From contig WGNB01000035.1 of assembly GCA_016124795.1 (NCBI GenBank), positions 16,392 to 80,391 of the forward strand: a DNA stretch of 64,000 nucleotides. Direction: 5' to 3'. Position numbers and translations under genes: made by a program. A model generated the notes under the pieces. That model made no database searches. It saw only the letters and a program-made list of their open reading frames with translations, and was not told the origin of the DNA. Of the stretch, positions 18,110 to 28,731 are shown in pieces; the first letter of the stretch is position 1, and each line of letters starts with the position of its first letter. The DNA comes from Rhodopseudomonas sp. GTDB lineage: Bacteria; Pseudomonadota; Alphaproteobacteria; Rhizobiales; Xanthobacteraceae.

Positions 18110-19735
18110 TCAGGCCGCGGCGCGCCCGCGCGTCGCCGGGCGTGACGGTTGCCGGGATACCACCGAAACGCGGCCCGAAGCGGCCATCGATAAACCGTCG
18201 CCATCGACCTGGAAGAACGAGACCTGCTCATCCATGGTCTTGGCCTGATGCTCCAGCGTCTTGGCGGTCGCGGCGTTCTCCTCGACCAGCGCCGAGTTCT
18301 GCTGCGTGACCTCGTCCATCTGCGTCAATGCGCGATTGATCTCATCGAGCCCGGTTGCCTGCTCGGCGCTGGCGCCGGCGATATCGGACACGATCGAAGC
18401 GACCGTATTGATCGATTCAACGATCTCACTCAGCGCGACGCCGGCCCGGTTGACCAGTTCGACGCCATCCTTGACCTGTCCATTCGAATTCGTGATCAGG
18501 TCTTTGATGTCCTTGGCAGCCTGCGACGAACGTTGCGCCAGGCTGCGCACTTCCGACGCCACGACCGCGAAGCCACGGCCCGCTTCGCCAGCACGCGCGG
18601 CTTCGACGGCCGCGTTGAGCGCCAGCAGGTTGGTCTGGCGCGCGATTTCGTCGATGACCCCGATGATATCGCCGATCTTGCGCGACGAATCCTCAATCTT
18701 GGCCATGGCTTCGACCGCTTGCGCGACGACCTGACCGCCGCGATGGGCGACGTCGCGCGTCACCCCGGCGGACTGGTTGGCGTGCTGGGCGTTCTCGGCA
18801 TTCTTCCGGACGGTCGCCGAAATCTGCTCCATCGACGCCGAGGTCTCTTCCAGGCTCGCCGCCTGCTCCTCGGTGCGCTGCGACAGATCGGTCGTGCTGG
18901 TCGAAATCTCCGCCGAGGCATTGGTCACTTCGCGCGCCGAATTCTTGATATTGCCGATCGTGGCGCGGACACGCTCCGACATCCGGCTGACCGCCTGCGC
19001 GATCTGACCGACTTCATCGGTCCGGTCGAGACCGGAGATCGAGGTCTGGAACTTGCCGTCGGCCAGCGCTTCGAGCGGCGCGATCAGCGCCGCCAAAGGC
19101 CGGCAGATATGCACCAGCGCGAACATGCTGGCGGCAACCGCCAGCAACGCGCCGAGCGCGATGATGACAATCGTCATGAACTGGATTTGCGAATAATTGG
19201 CGGCGGAGGAAGCGGCCGCTTGCTTCGCTTCCTGAGAATTGATCTCCACGATCTTGCCGACATCGCCGGTCACCGCGCGCCACACGGTGACCATCTTCTT
19301 GAAGACCTCGGCAGCTTCCGCCGGCTTGTGGGCCCGGGACAACTGCAACAATTCCTGCGCCTCGGCCTGATGCTGCGCCCAATGCTTGACGAAGGAATCG
19401 TAGGCCGCACGCTCACCCGTCGTTGTCAGGACCGCCTTGAGTTTCTGGCTGTAATTTTCGACGGCATCCAGTTGCTTCTGGATATCCTTTTCGGTCTGGG
19501 GCTTCTCGGCGTCGGACGAGAAAATGTGCTTCACGATGGCAAGACGCGCGCGCGACGCCGACAGGCCGAGATTAAGCGCCGTGCTGACCGACGGCATCAG
19601 ATCGGTCGAGAACTTCACCGTCGCATCGTTGACCGCCGAGACTTTGTTGAGAGAGAAGATACCCTGACCAAGAATGATGAGCCCCATGAGGCCGAAGGCA
19701 CCCATAAGCATCGAACGGATCGACAGGCCGAACAT
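18110..19735 (-). CDS. Methyl-accepting chemotaxis protein (receptor 2 of 4)
   Basis: 541 residues. TM1 is near 7-27, and the periplasmic region of about 155 residues fits a four-helix-bundle sensor. TM2 is near 186-208 ([20 protein letters not shown]), then HAMP and the signalling domain with tip at about 358-402 (same [20 protein letters not shown] block). The C-terminus is basic, ending RGRAAA, without a CheR pentapeptide. The sensor domain differs from its neighbours, so the ligand should differ too. It is 48 bases from the stop of receptor 3 upstream, so those two are probably cotranscribed. Confidence 0.93.
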   Translation of the reverse strand: MFGLSIRSMLMGAFGLMGLIILGQGIFSLNKVSAVNDATVKFSTDLMPSVSTALNLGLSASRARLAIVKHIFSSDAEKPQTEKDIQKQLDAVENYSQKLKAVLTTTGERAAYDSFVKHWAQHQAEAQELLQLSRAHKPAEAAEVFKKMVTVWRAVTGDVGKIVEINSQEAKQAAASSAANYSQIQFMTIVIIALGALLAVAASMFALVHICRPLAALIAPLEALADGKFQTSISGLDRTDEVGQIAQAVSRMSERVRATIGNIKNSAREVTNASAEISTSTTDLSQRTEEQAASLEETSASMEQISATVRKNAENAQHANQSAGVTRDVAHRGGQVVAQAVEAMAKIEDSSRKIGDIIGVIDEIARQTNLLALNAAVEAARAGEAGRGFAVVASEVRSLAQRSSQAAKDIKDLITNSNGQVKDGVELVNRAGVALSEIVESINTVASIVSDIAGASAEQATGLDEINRALTQMDEVTQQNSALVEENAATAKTLEHQAKTMDEQVSFFQVDGDGLSMAASGRVSVVSRQPSRPATRGRAAA

Positions 19736-19783
19736 TGTCTAGTCCTTGTTGAAGAGATAGCGAAGTGGATATGACGGCTGCGA

Positions 19784-21847
19784 CTACGCGGCGGAACGCG
19801 CCGCCTTTGCCGGTTGACGCTTCACAGGCGCGGCCGACGCAGCCGGAGCGGTCGGCTCTCCGGCCGCCCACCCCTGATTGCCGGCCGCAGCGTCATCGAC
19901 GCGGAAGAACGCGACCTGCTGGTCCATCGTCCGGGCCTGCGTTTCGAGCGTCTGGGCGGTGGCGGCATTCTCCTCGACCAAGGCCGAGTTGCGCTGGGTA
20001 AGCTCGTCCATCTGGTCCATCGTCCGCTTGACCTCGTCGAGACCGGTCGCCTGTTCGGCGCTCGCCGTGGCAATATCGGCCACCGCGTCGGCGACCGTGC
20101 GGATCGACTCGACGATTTCGTTCAGCGCCGCCCCGGCCTGGTTGACGAGGCCAACGCCTTCCTGAACCTGACCGCTGCTGTTGGTAATCAACTGGGCGAT
20201 GTCCTTGGCCGCCTGCGACGAGCGTTGCGCCAGGCTGCGGACTTCCGATGCCACCACGGCGAAGCCACGGCCAGCCTCGCCAGCGCGCGCCGCTTCGACC
20301 GCGGCGTTGAGCGCCAGCAGGTTGGTTTGCCGCGCAATCTCGTCGATCACGCTGATGATGTCGGAGATCTTGCGCGACGATTCCTCGATGCGCGCCATCG
20401 CCTGAACCGCCCGGCCGGCCACTTCGCCACCGCGGTCGGCGACATCGCGGGTCGCCATCGCCGACTTGGTCGCCTCGCGCGCGTTCTCTGCGTTCCGGCG
20501 AACCGTGGTGGCGATCTCTTCCATCGACGCCGAAGTCTGCTCGAGGCTGGCCGCCTGTTCCTCGGTGCGCTGCGAGAGGTCCGATGTACTCAGCGAGATT
20601 TCCGCCGAGGCATTGGTCACTTCGCGCGACGAGCTCTTGATCTCCGAGATCGTGCGGCGAACTTCCTCGATCATGGTGCCAACCGCGCCGACGATCAGGC
20701 CGACTTCGTCTTTCGATTCCAGATGCGGCAGCGAAACGTTGAAATCACCGCCGGAAACCTTGAGCATGCAGTCCTGGATCATGCGCAGCGGCGCCGTCAC
20801 GCGCCGTGAGATCAGCAGCAGCATCACGGTCGAGAACGTCACGGCGATCGCCAGCAGCCCGAGTTGGACGAAGAATTTCCATTGCGCGGCGGAGCGGGCC
20901 TCAGAGGCCCTATCCTTCACGATCTGAAGCGCGAAATTGGCGACATTCAGAATCGGAACCTGGTTCGCGATCGACATCTTCACCCATTCGCCGGCGGAGA
21001 CCGGCGACTTTTGTCCGGCAACCAGCGCCCGAATGGTGTCCTGGCGCAGCTTCGTATAATCCGGAGAAAACCAGGCTTCGTTACCCTTGCGGATGGTCTC
21101 GCGCATATTCGCCGGCAGCGGCATGCCCGCGGCCATGCTTTCGATCACTTTCCAGGTCGCATCGGCGGCGCTCGTCAAAGCGGTATATTCGACGATCGCG
21201 TCGGGCTTCAACGGACGGCCGGACAGCGCATTCGAAACCACCACCGAAGAGCCACCCGTAGAATTGCGGACCTGCCAGGCCAGCTCCTTCAACTCGATCA
21301 ATTTGTCGATATAGGAGTCGTTCAGGCTGATCGAATGTGCGAGTTGCGCCGACAGCTTCTCGACCAAATTCATCGTGGTATCGAGGTCGTCAAAGGCCTG
21401 CTTGGCAAGACCGGCCGGGCGCAAAGCTTTGGGCTGCGACAAGGCAGCCGTCGACTCGCGATGCATCGTGGCGATCTTGCCGGTCAGGCTGGCCAGCGTC
21501 GTGACTTCGTCGGCGATTTCCGGAATGCCAATACCCTGCAGAACGCTCAGCGCATTCTTGAGCGCCGGCATTTCAGCGCCACGCGCCTCTGCCAGCATCG
21601 GGCTGACACCATTCGCCGCATCCGAATTCAGATCGCGGAAGGTCCATGACCGGTCGAGCCGAAGATTGACCACCGCCGTGAAGAGATTGGCCGAGGCATC
21701 GGCGACATCGACCGTGCGTGAAGCGGTCGACGTTTCGCGCCATGAATTCCAGGCGCCGGATGCCAGCAAGACCACAACTGCAACCGCCAGCAAACCGACG
21801 ACGGACTTCAAAAGCGCATTGACCGATAGGCGATTCAAAAAGCTCAT
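19784..21847 (-). CDS. Methyl-accepting chemotaxis protein (receptor 3 of 4)
   Basis: 687 residues from the ATG at 21847 ([20 protein letters not shown]); an upstream in-frame extension lacks support. Architecture and length equal receptor 1: TM1 near 14-33, a roughly 290-residue periplasmic region, TM2 near 327-347, HAMP, then a signalling domain with tip at about 499-544. Shared sensor motifs with receptor 1 include [12 protein letters not shown] / [12 protein letters not shown] and [22 protein letters not shown] / [22 protein letters not shown] (read in parts). These point to a tandem duplication. Palindrome-containing upstream DNA may control it. Confidence 0.93.
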   Translation of the reverse strand: MSFLNRLSVNALLKSVVGLLAVAVVVLLASGAWNSWRETSTASRTVDVADASANLFTAVVNLRLDRSWTFRDLNSDAANGVSPMLAEARGAEMPALKNALSVLQGIGIPEIADEVTTLASLTGKIATMHRESTAALSQPKALRPAGLAKQAFDDLDTTMNLVEKLSAQLAHSISLNDSYIDKLIELKELAWQVRNSTGGSSVVVSNALSGRPLKPDAIVEYTALTSAADATWKVIESMAAGMPLPANMRETIRKGNEAWFSPDYTKLRQDTIRALVAGQKSPVSAGEWVKMSIANQVPILNVANFALQIVKDRASEARSAAQWKFFVQLGLLAIAVTFSTVMLLLISRRVTAPLRMIQDCMLKVSGGDFNVSLPHLESKDEVGLIVGAVGTMIEEVRRTISEIKSSSREVTNASAEISLSTSDLSQRTEEQAASLEQTSASMEEIATTVRRNAENAREATKSAMATRDVADRGGEVAGRAVQAMARIEESSRKISDIISVIDEIARQTNLLALNAAVEAARAGEAGRGFAVVASEVRSLAQRSSQAAKDIAQLITNSSGQVQEGVGLVNQAGAALNEIVESIRTVADAVADIATASAEQATGLDEVKRTMDQMDELTQRNSALVEENAATAQTLETQARTMDQQVAFFRVDDAAAGNQGWAAGEPTAPAASAAPVKRQPAKAARSAA

Positions 21848-21955
21848 TATCGACGACCCTCTGCAACCTGCCGGCTCATGACAGCCGGTCTGTCGCAATT
21901 TGGCCGAAAAGATTGAAGTGACTTTTAATTTCGCAGGCTTTCGCGCCTGAACTTA

Positions 21956-21971
21956 GATAATCTAGATTATC
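21956..21971. promoter_or_regulatory. 16-bp perfect palindrome upstream of receptor 3
   Basis: GATAATCTAGATTATC is self-complementary and sits about 110 bases before the receptor 3 start in an AT-rich stretch unusual for this DNA. Its core TAATCTAGATTA recurs with one change (TAATCTAGGTTA) at 23894-23905 upstream of receptor 4. A dimeric regulator site is likely. Confidence 0.5.
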
Positions 21972-22013
21972 GTTTTAGGTTATCTCACAATAACGATACC
22001 TCCACCGAGGCCG

Positions 22014-22040
22014 TCGCCAGCGCGTACGCCGCGCTGGCGA
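22014..22040 (-). terminator. Hairpin after receptor 4
   Basis: A perfect 11-bp stem (TCGCCAGCGCG / CGCGCTGGCGA, loop TACGC) lies 61 bases after the stop of the chemoreceptor at 22101. There is no T-run, so factor-independent termination is uncertain. Confidence 0.5.
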
Positions 22041-22100
22041 TGCCCGATACCGTCGCTTCATCACGCTCGGCGCGAATAACGCCGCGTCGATGTCCGGTCC

Positions 22101-23717
22101 TCAGGCGGCCCGAGTCAGATCGGCCGATTCCGCTCCGCTTTCCTGCGCCTGCTCCTGGGGCTCCGCCTCGGCCAGCTCTTCGCCATCCTCGCCTTTCGCA
22201 TCGCCGGCAAGCTGGAAGAACGCAACCCGATCGGTCATTTCGGTTGACTGCTGATCGAGCGATTTGGCGGTCGCCGCATTTTCCTCGACCAGCGCCGAGT
22301 TCTGCTGGGTCATCTCATCGAGCTGCGTCAAAGCCTGCCGGACCTCGTCAATACCATTAGCCTGGGCGCCGGCGGTCGCCGCGATCTCGGCGACGATGTC
22401 CGACACCTGACGGATCGATTCGACGATGTCGTTCAGCGCGACGCCGGTGCGATTGACCAATTCGACGCCATTGACGACCTGACGCGAACTATTCCCGATC
22501 AGCCCGGTGATATCCTTGGCGGCCTGCGACGAGCGTTGCGCCAGACTGCGCACTTCGGTGGCGACGACCGCAAAGCCACGACCGGCCTCGCCGGCGCGCG
22601 CCGCTTCCACCGCGGCGTTCAGCGCCAGCAGGTTGGTTTGACGGGCGATCTCGTCAATCACGTCGATGATTTCGGCAATCTTATGCGACGACCCTTCGAT
22701 CTCGGCCATGGCGGCGACGGCGTCGGCCACAACCGCACCGCTGCCGTCCGCGGTCTGCCGCATGGCGCCGGTCAATTGATTGGCCCGCTGCGCGTTGTCA
22801 GCGTTCTGCCGCACCGTCGTGGCGATCCGGTCGAGCGATGCCGTGGTCCTTTCCAGGCCGACCGCCTGATCCTCGGTGCGCTGCGACAGATCGGTCGTAC
22901 TGTTGGCGATCTCGGCGGCGGCCGAAGACACGTCATTGGCGGCCGAACGGATACCCGACACGGTGTCGTCGAGCGACGAACGGGTACGCTCCAGCGAGAC
23001 CAGCAACCGCCCGAGTTCGTCGCGCCGTTTGGTCGCGATCGCGGTGGTGAAATTGCCCTCGGCGATATCCTCGGAGATTTTGACCGCATAGCGGATCGGC
23101 TTGCTCAACGACGCTGCCATCATGATGGCGGCGGCAAGACCCGCCGCGACCGCGACCGCGCCGATGATCAACAGACTGATCTTGGCCCTGGCGGCTTCAC
23201 TCTGCGCCGCCGCGCTGAAATTGGCGCCATAAACGCTGGCGTTGCCCGCCACCATGTCGATGGCGTCGCCGAGACTGCTACCGGCATCGACCACGCTCTG
23301 CGGGTCCGGCAAGGCCGCCTTGTCGGCGTCCCCTGCTTTGAGAAACGCCGACGCCGCCTTATGCCAGTCCTCGGCCATCGGCAGAATCGTGTCGATGCCG
23401 TCATTGAAACCGTCGGCCTTGGCCATCTGGCGCTTCAGCGTTGCCACGTCATTGGCCAACGTCGTCATGAAATAATCGAACTGACCGCTGTCGACTTCGG
23501 CATCGTGCAGCAGGATCGTCTTTTCGACCTGACCGCGCATCTTGGCGACGTTGATCTGCAACGTGCGCGCCGAATTGGTCGCCATCATCGGACCGTCATA
23601 GAGGCCGACCACCAGCGAGCTGGTCGACGAAATCAGCACGTAAGCGTAGCCGGTCACTGCCGCCATCAGCAGCACGACGGCGCTAAAGGCAGCCAGCAAT
23701 TTAGTACGTATCGACAT
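22101..23717 (-). CDS. Methyl-accepting chemotaxis protein (receptor 4 of 4)
   Basis: 538 residues from the ATG at 23717 ([20 protein letters not shown]), preceded by GGGAGGG. TM1 is near 8-28, with a helical periplasmic domain of about 145 residues (four-helix-bundle type) and TM2 near 177-200. HAMP and the signalling domain follow, with tip at about 352-397. The linker between HAMP and tip differs more from the other three ([20 protein letters not shown] instead of [20 protein letters not shown]). The C-terminus is Glu-rich, without a CheR pentapeptide. Confidence 0.93.
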   Translation of the reverse strand: MSIRTKLLAAFSAVVLLMAAVTGYAYVLISSTSSLVVGLYDGPMMATNSARTLQINVAKMRGQVEKTILLHDAEVDSGQFDYFMTTLANDVATLKRQMAKADGFNDGIDTILPMAEDWHKAASAFLKAGDADKAALPDPQSVVDAGSSLGDAIDMVAGNASVYGANFSAAAQSEAARAKISLLIIGAVAVAAGLAAAIMMAASLSKPIRYAVKISEDIAEGNFTTAIATKRRDELGRLLVSLERTRSSLDDTVSGIRSAANDVSSAAAEIANSTTDLSQRTEDQAVGLERTTASLDRIATTVRQNADNAQRANQLTGAMRQTADGSGAVVADAVAAMAEIEGSSHKIAEIIDVIDEIARQTNLLALNAAVEAARAGEAGRGFAVVATEVRSLAQRSSQAAKDITGLIGNSSRQVVNGVELVNRTGVALNDIVESIRQVSDIVAEIAATAGAQANGIDEVRQALTQLDEMTQQNSALVEENAATAKSLDQQSTEMTDRVAFFQLAGDAKGEDGEELAEAEPQEQAQESGAESADLTRAA

Positions 23718-24012
23718 CGGCCCTCCCGGTATGCGCTCGGGGCTTCCCGCCGGCAATTACACGGACCGCGCCTAATTGCCTGGCTACGTTGCCACGCATC
23801 GAACGCGCGGCAACTCCCACGATAAGTTAACAGTGGCGGCAATCGTTTTATAAACCACTAAAGAATGGCGGAAATTGATGCATCTTCAGTTGTTAATCTA
23901 GGTTAGGTTTTACGCCGCAATCCTGGTTGCATTGCAGCAAGCGCGCACAAAGCCGCGTTGCGGAGGCGCATTATACCGACATTCGGCTGCCGATGATTTT
24001 GTGCAGTGCGGA
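23718..24012. promoter_or_regulatory. Intergenic region upstream of receptor 4
   Basis: 295 bases between the receptor 4 start and the miaA stop. It contains TAATCTAGGTTA at 23894-23905, matching 11 of 12 bases of the palindrome core upstream of receptor 3. No gene is supported. The receptor 4 promoter should lie here; miaA ends at the far side. Confidence 0.4.
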
Positions 24013-24933
24013 TTAAAAGGCAGCATGCGCTTGCGCCGGCGTCATCGCCATCCAGTCTTTCATCTGACCGCGGAACCAGGTCAGTTGACGTTTGGCGTAA
24101 CGGCGCGTGTCCATGATCGAACCTTCGGCGGCTTCCTCGAGCGACAATTCGCCATTCAGATGGCGGATCAGCCAGGGCACGCCATGCGCCTTCATCGCCG
24201 GCAACAACGGATTGAGTTGACGTTCGCGCAAGGCGCGGACTTCCTCAAGCGCGCCCTGTTCGAGCATGATGCCGAACCGCTTCTCGATCTTGGCCACCAG
24301 ATCCTTGCGCTCGGAGGTAACGAAGATCTTGGCGGCGCGGGCCGGGTCGAGCAAGGGCGGCAAGCTTTCTTTATGCCAGTCGCTCAGCGAACGGCCGGTC
24401 GCCAGCACCACCTCGAGGGCGCGCGCGATCCGCGTTCGATCGAGCGGCATCAGCCGCGCGGCCGTGACCGGATCGCGTTCCGTCAGTTCGGCGTAAAGCG
24501 GCGCGACGCCGTCACGTTCAAGCCGGTCGCGAACATCGTCGCGGATCGGCGCCGGAATCGTCGGCACTGCGGCCAGACCTTCGGTAAGCGCTTTGAAATA
24601 AAGCCCGGTGCCACCGACCACGATCGGAATGCGGCCATCGGCCACAATGACGGACAGAGCGGCGGCCACATCCGCGAGCCAACGTCCGGTCGAATAGATC
24701 TCGCCGGCATCGACCTCGCCGTACAACCAATGCGGCACACGCGACTCTTCCTCCGGCGATGGCCTGGCGGTGATGATCCGCAATCCGGCGTAGACCTGCA
24801 TCGAATCGGCATTAATGATCGCGCCGCCGAGCTTCTCGGCGAGCGTAATCGCCAGCGCCGACTTGCCGCTGGCGGTCGGACCGGCGATAAGCACCGATTG
24901 ATAGCCACCTGATTGATCAAGCCCCGGCAACAT
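24013..24933 (-). CDS. miaA: tRNA dimethylallyltransferase
   Basis: 306 residues from the ATG at 24933 ([20 protein letters not shown]). It adds the dimethylallyl group to A37 of tRNAs reading UNN codons. Visible motifs are the P-loop [12 protein letters not shown], the substrate-binding [31 protein letters not shown], and the C-terminal [16 protein letters not shown] that holds the tRNA. Its start is only 3 bases from the divergent serB start, so its promoter must lie within serB or share the gap. Confidence 0.95.
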   Translation of the reverse strand: MLPGLDQSGGYQSVLIAGPTASGKSALAITLAEKLGGAIINADSMQVYAGLRIITARPSPEEESRVPHWLYGEVDAGEIYSTGRWLADVAAALSVIVADGRIPIVVGGTGLYFKALTEGLAAVPTIPAPIRDDVRDRLERDGVAPLYAELTERDPVTAARLMPLDRTRIARALEVVLATGRSLSDWHKESLPPLLDPARAAKIFVTSERKDLVAKIEKRFGIMLEQGALEEVRALRERQLNPLLPAMKAHGVPWLIRHLNGELSLEEAAEGSIMDTRRYAKRQLTWFRGQMKDWMAMTPAQAHAAF

Positions 24934-24936
24934 CGA

Positions 24937-25848
24937 ATGACCCAACCCGCTCCCCGATCCCAGTCTCACGTCGCCACCCTGATCGCGGCGCCCGGCGGAC
25001 TGACCGCCGACGCCGTGGCGCTCGCCGGCCCCGCCCTGCCTGGCGCGGCCGCGCCGCACTGGCTCTGCTCCGGCACCGCCGCCGATATTCCCTTTAGCTT
25101 ACCGGCGGATGGCGACCAACGGGCGCTGGCCGACGGTTTGCGCCTGCGATTGCCGGGGGCCGACGTCGTTATCCAGCCTGCCGGCAACCGCCGCAAGAAG
25201 TTGTTTCTCGCCGATATGGACTCCACCATGATCGGCCAGGAATGCATCGATGAACTGGCGGCCTTTGTCGGCCTGAAGGATCACGTCGCGGCGATTACCG
25301 AACGCGCGATGCGCGGCGAAATCGCCTTCGAGCCGGCGCTGCGGGAGCGCGTCGCGCTATTGAAGGGATTGCCCGTTACCGTCGTCGACGAGGTCATCGC
25401 CAAACACATTACGCTGACACCGGGCGGCCGAACGCTGATCGCCACCATGCGCGCGCATGGCGGTTACACCTGCCTGGTGTCCGGCGGCTTCACCCTTTTC
25501 ACCGACCGGATCGCGGCGATGATCGGCTTTGACGAAACCCGCGCCAATGCGCTGGTCATCGACGGCGACAAGCTCGGCGGTCTGGTTCGCGAACCGATCT
25601 TCGGTCGCGAGAGCAAGCGCGCCGCCCTGATCGAATTGCGCGCGCGGCTGGGCATCGCCGAAAACGACACGATGGCGACCGGCGACGGCGCCAACGACCT
25701 CTCGATGATCGCGGAAGCCGGTTTCGGCGTCGCCTACCACGCCAAACCGAAGGTCGCCGAAGCCGCACCGGCGCGTATCGAGCACGGCGACCTCACCGCG
25801 CTCCTGTATGTGCAGGGCTATCGACGCGACGAATTTGTCGAAGGCTAG
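24937..25848 (+). CDS. serB: Phosphoserine phosphatase
   Basis: 303 residues from the ATG at 24937. It performs the last step of serine synthesis. The HAD-fold motifs are complete: motif [19 protein letters not shown] (nucleophile Asp), motif [17 protein letters not shown], and motif [23 protein letters not shown]. The N-terminal about 90 residues form the small ACT-like region of proteobacterial SerB. A TTG at 24913 is in frame and would overlap miaA. The divergent start 3 bases from miaA leaves no separate intergenic promoter. Confidence 0.95.
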   Translation: MTQPAPRSQSHVATLIAAPGGLTADAVALAGPALPGAAAPHWLCSGTAADIPFSLPADGDQRALADGLRLRLPGADVVIQPAGNRRKKLFLADMDSTMIGQECIDELAAFVGLKDHVAAITERAMRGEIAFEPALRERVALLKGLPVTVVDEVIAKHITLTPGGRTLIATMRAHGGYTCLVSGGFTLFTDRIAAMIGFDETRANALVIDGDKLGGLVREPIFGRESKRAALIELRARLGIAENDTMATGDGANDLSMIAEAGFGVAYHAKPKVAEAAPARIEHGDLTALLYVQGYRRDEFVEG

Positions 25849-25854
25849 GCTTCT

Positions 25855-25880
25855 CCCTCTCCCCGCGAAGGGGGAGAGGG
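25855..25880. terminator. Bidirectional terminator between serB and the DegP-like gene
   Basis: CCCTCTCCCC and GGGGAGAGGG form a perfect 10-bp stem with loop GCGAAG, exactly between the convergent stops of serB (25848) and the protease gene (25887). The sequence resembles a common dispersed palindrome of rhizobial genomes (recollection, not searched). A related C/G-rich hairpin is embedded in uvrD at 61874-61894. Confidence 0.7.
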
Positions 25881-25886
25881 TCGAAA

Positions 25887-27383
25887 CTACTGAAGCGACA
25901 GGGCCACGAAGCTGGGATCGCCCTCGGGCGACACCACCAGCAGCACGACCGCCTTCTTGCCGTCCTTCTTGAGTTGCTCGATCCGCTGCTGCAAATCGGC
26001 GGCGTTGCTCACCGGTTGCTGCTGGACTTCGGCGATCACCATGCCAGCCGCCAGCCGTTTCTCGGCCGCCGGCGAATCCGGCTCGACGCTGGTAATCAAA
26101 ACGCCCTTCACTTTATCCTTGATCTTGTACTTCTTGCGCAAATCGACGCTGAGATTGGCCAGATCGAGGCCGAGCGCTTTCTTGATCACCGGCTTTTCTT
26201 CCGGCGTGTCCTTCTTCGGCGTCAGCGCCGCCTGCTTCTCGCCGTCATCGAGCCGGCCAAGCTTGACGGTCTTGGTTTCTTCCTTGCCCTTGCGGATGAC
26301 CACGACCGCGACATCCTTGCCGACCGCGGTCTCGGCGACGATCTTGGGCAGATCGCGCATCTCCTTGATGTCCTTGCCGTCGAACTTGACGACGACGTCG
26401 CCTGGCTCGATGCCGGCCGGCTTGGCCGGCCCCTTATCGTCGATGCCGGCGATCAACGCGCCGCGCGCCGGCTTGATGTTGAGGCTGTCGGCGATCTCGT
26501 CGGTGACCTGCTGAATGCGCACGCCGAGCCAACCGCGCCGCACTTCCTTGTATTTGCGCAGTTGGTCGATCACCCCGACCACGGTCTTCGAAGGCACCGC
26601 GAAGCCGATGCCGATCGAACCGCCCGACGGCGAGATGATCGCGGTGTTGACGCCGATGACATCGCCATCGAGATTGAACAGCGGACCGCCGGAGTTACCG
26701 CGATTGATCGCGGCGTCGGTCTGAATGTAATTGTCGTAAGGACCGGACTGGATATCGCGGTTGCGCGCCGACACGATGCCGGCCGTGACGGTTCCGCCGA
26801 GACTGAACGGGTTGCCAATCGCCACCACCCATTCGCCAAGCCGCAATTTATCGCTGTCGCCGAATTTGACCGCCTTCAGCGGCTTGGTCGGCGTTACTTT
26901 CAACAAGGCCAGGTCGCTCTTCTTGTCGGTGCCGACCAACTGAGCCTTGAGCGTGGTGCCATCGTTGAGGATGACATTGACTTCATCGGCATCGGCGATG
27001 ACGTGATTATTGGTCACCACATAGCCGGACGGATCGATGATGAAGCCGGAGCCGAGCGAATTGACCCGGCGCGGCGTCGGCGCATTGCCGTTCGGCGCGC
27101 CCGGCGCGCCGCGCTTGTTCTTGAAGAACTCGTCGAAGAATTCCTCGAACGGCGATCCCGGCGGCAGTTGCGGCATTTCGCCTTTGCTGATGTCGACGGT
27201 CTGCTTGGTGGAAATATTGACGACCGCGTCGATCACCTGCTCGGCTACGTCGGCGATGGCTTCCGGCCCGCGCGCCTGCGCTGGGCCGGTCAGAAGCGGC
27301 CAGGCGATGGCCGCGACGGCGACCATCGGCAAGATGCTGCGAACGCGGGAACGAACGAATGTCGCGGAAAAGAGTGCGCCCAT
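25887..27383 (-). CDS. Periplasmic serine endoprotease, DegP/HtrA (Do) family
   Basis: 498 residues with an N-terminal signal region (about residues 1-38, ending GPAQA). The trypsin-like domain shows the triad: His in GYVVTNNHVIADAD, Asp in KKSDLALLKV, Ser in NRGNSGGPLFNLDG. Two PDZ domains follow (about 275-370 and 405-490, with KPARGALIAGI and KGVLITSVEPDSPAAE). It degrades or chaperones misfolded envelope proteins. It lies downstream of hflK-hflC-yjeT on the same strand, a common proteobacterial grouping. DegQ or MucD naming is equally possible. Confidence 0.93.
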   Translation of the reverse strand: MGALFSATFVRSRVRSILPMVAVAAIAWPLLTGPAQARGPEAIADVAEQVIDAVVNISTKQTVDISKGEMPQLPPGSPFEEFFDEFFKNKRGAPGAPNGNAPTPRRVNSLGSGFIIDPSGYVVTNNHVIADADEVNVILNDGTTLKAQLVGTDKKSDLALLKVTPTKPLKAVKFGDSDKLRLGEWVVAIGNPFSLGGTVTAGIVSARNRDIQSGPYDNYIQTDAAINRGNSGGPLFNLDGDVIGVNTAIISPSGGSIGIGFAVPSKTVVGVIDQLRKYKEVRRGWLGVRIQQVTDEIADSLNIKPARGALIAGIDDKGPAKPAGIEPGDVVVKFDGKDIKEMRDLPKIVAETAVGKDVAVVVIRKGKEETKTVKLGRLDDGEKQAALTPKKDTPEEKPVIKKALGLDLANLSVDLRKKYKIKDKVKGVLITSVEPDSPAAEKRLAAGMVIAEVQQQPVSNAADLQQRIEQLKKDGKKAVVLLVVSPEGDPSFVALSLQ

Positions 27384-27609
27384 GGGCGTCGATTCTCCTG
27401 GAAAATGCGGCCGGACACGACAGTGCCGCCGACTTCACGGCGATTCAAGGGCCATCCTTGAACCTGCCATCAACACAATGCGAGCCTGATCGCCTATTCC
27501 GACGGACCCTGGCGCGGCTTTGCCACGCCGGCGCAGGCTACAAAGTCAGGGCGAACCCGCGATTGGACGGATTCGCCATCGAAATCGTCGGTTCCGCGGC
27601 ATCTCCGCG

Positions 27610-27795
27610 CTAGCTACGCACCAGCCATACCAGAATAAGGCCAACTATGGCCGAGCCGATGCCGATGACGCGCAACGACGCATCCGGCGTTTCGCCGACG
27701 CTCTGCATCGCTTTTTTGGCCTCCGCCGGAAATGCGGCGAAGATCAAACCCTCGATGACAAAGACCAGTCCGAGCGCGGCCAGAAAATCGATCAT
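27610..27795 (-). CDS. DUF2065 (YjeT-like) small membrane protein
   Basis: 61 residues with two hydrophobic helices: MIDFLAALGLVFVIEGLIFA, then IGIGSAIVGLILVWLVRS. The Pro-containing cytoplasmic loop (FPAEAKKAMQSVGETP) is typical of DUF2065. The gene follows hflC by 18 bases, the usual position for this family beside the FtsH modulators HflK/HflC. Molecular function is unknown. Confidence 0.8.
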   Translation of the reverse strand: MIDFLAALGLVFVIEGLIFAAFPAEAKKAMQSVGETPDASLRVIGIGSAIVGLILVWLVRS

Positions 27796-27813
27796 GCTGG
27801 CCGCGCCACTTCG

Positions 27814-28731
27814 TTACTTCGCAACAGCCGGCGCCGCCACGGCCCCGGCCGGCTGCTCCAGCTTGCCCGACGGATCGTTGAAGTAGCGGAAGAAATTGGT
27901 GTCGGGCTTGAGCAACAGCCGGGTGTCGCCGGCCTTCAGACTGGCTTCATAAGCCTGCATCGAACGATAGAAGGCGAAGAAGTCCGGGTCCTTGTTGAAG
28001 GCGTCGGCGAAGATCTGGTTCCGGATCGCATCGCCCTCACCGCGAATCTGCTCTGATTTGGACGTCGCGTCGGCGATCAGGACCGTCACCTGACGGTCGG
28101 CCTTGGAACGGATTTCCTGGGCCTGCTGGGCGCCCTGCGCGCGATACTCGGCCGCCTCGCGCTGACGGGCGGTCTGCATACGCTGATAGACCGCCTGGCT
28201 GTTCTGCTCCGGCAGGTCGGCGCGACGGATCCGGGCGTCGACCACCTCGATCCCGTAATTGGCCGCCTCCTGATCGATCAGCCCGCGGATCCGCGACATC
28301 AGATTGGCGCGCTCGTCACGCACCACCTGAATGAAGGTCGCCTCACCGAGAACCCGGCGCAGGGCCGAATTGAGCAGGATGTTCAGCTGGGAGTCCGCAG
28401 CGGTCTTCGAGCCGAGCGTCTGGTAGAAACGCAGCGGGTCCTTGATCCGGTAGCGCGCGAAAGCATCGACGACCAACCGCTTTTGGTCCGACGCGATGAC
28501 TTCCTGCGCCGGCGCTTCGAGATCGAGAATGCGCTTGTCGATCGCCAGCACATTGTCGACGAACGGCAGCTTGACGTGCAGGCCCGGTTCGCTGACCACC
28601 CGCACCACCTTGCCCAGCCGCACCACCAGCGCCTGCTGGGTCTGGTAGACCGTGAACAAAGACGAATAGCCGACGATCAGAGCCACGCCGACCAGGACGG
28701 CGAGAACGCCGCCGATAAAATTAAGCCTCAT
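27814..28731 (-). CDS. hflC: HflC, modulator of the FtsH protease
   Basis: 305 residues of the SPFH/prohibitin family. A single N-terminal membrane helix (FIGGVLAVLVGVALIVGYSS) is followed by VYQTQQALVVRLGKVVRV and the SPFH domain. A helical coiled coil (QTARQREAAEYRAQGAQQAQ) and a C-terminal tail complete it. With HflK it forms the inner-membrane cage around FtsH. The start overlaps the hflK stop by 4 bases (ATGA), so the subunits are translationally coupled. Confidence 0.95.
   Translation of the reverse strand: MRLNFIGGVLAVLVGVALIVGYSSLFTVYQTQQALVVRLGKVVRVVSEPGLHVKLPFVDNVLAIDKRILDLEAPAQEVIASDQKRLVVDAFARYRIKDPLRFYQTLGSKTAADSQLNILLNSALRRVLGEATFIQVVRDERANLMSRIRGLIDQEAANYGIEVVDARIRRADLPEQNSQAVYQRMQTARQREAAEYRAQGAQQAQEIRSKADRQVTVLIADATSKSEQIRGEGDAIRNQIFADAFNKDPDFFAFYRSMQAYEASLKAGDTRLLLKPDTNFFRYFNDPSGKLEQPAGAVAAPAVAK

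Noticed and set aside
18248..19774. 508-codon plus-strand frame opposite chemoreceptor 2, with similar frames opposite receptors 1, 3 and 4
   Set aside because: They recur only because the receptors share nucleotide sequence; none has a ribosome site or fold.
25974..27461. 495-codon plus-strand frame opposite the DegP-like gene
   Set aside because: No domain pattern; the protease triad and PDZ domains are clear on the minus strand.
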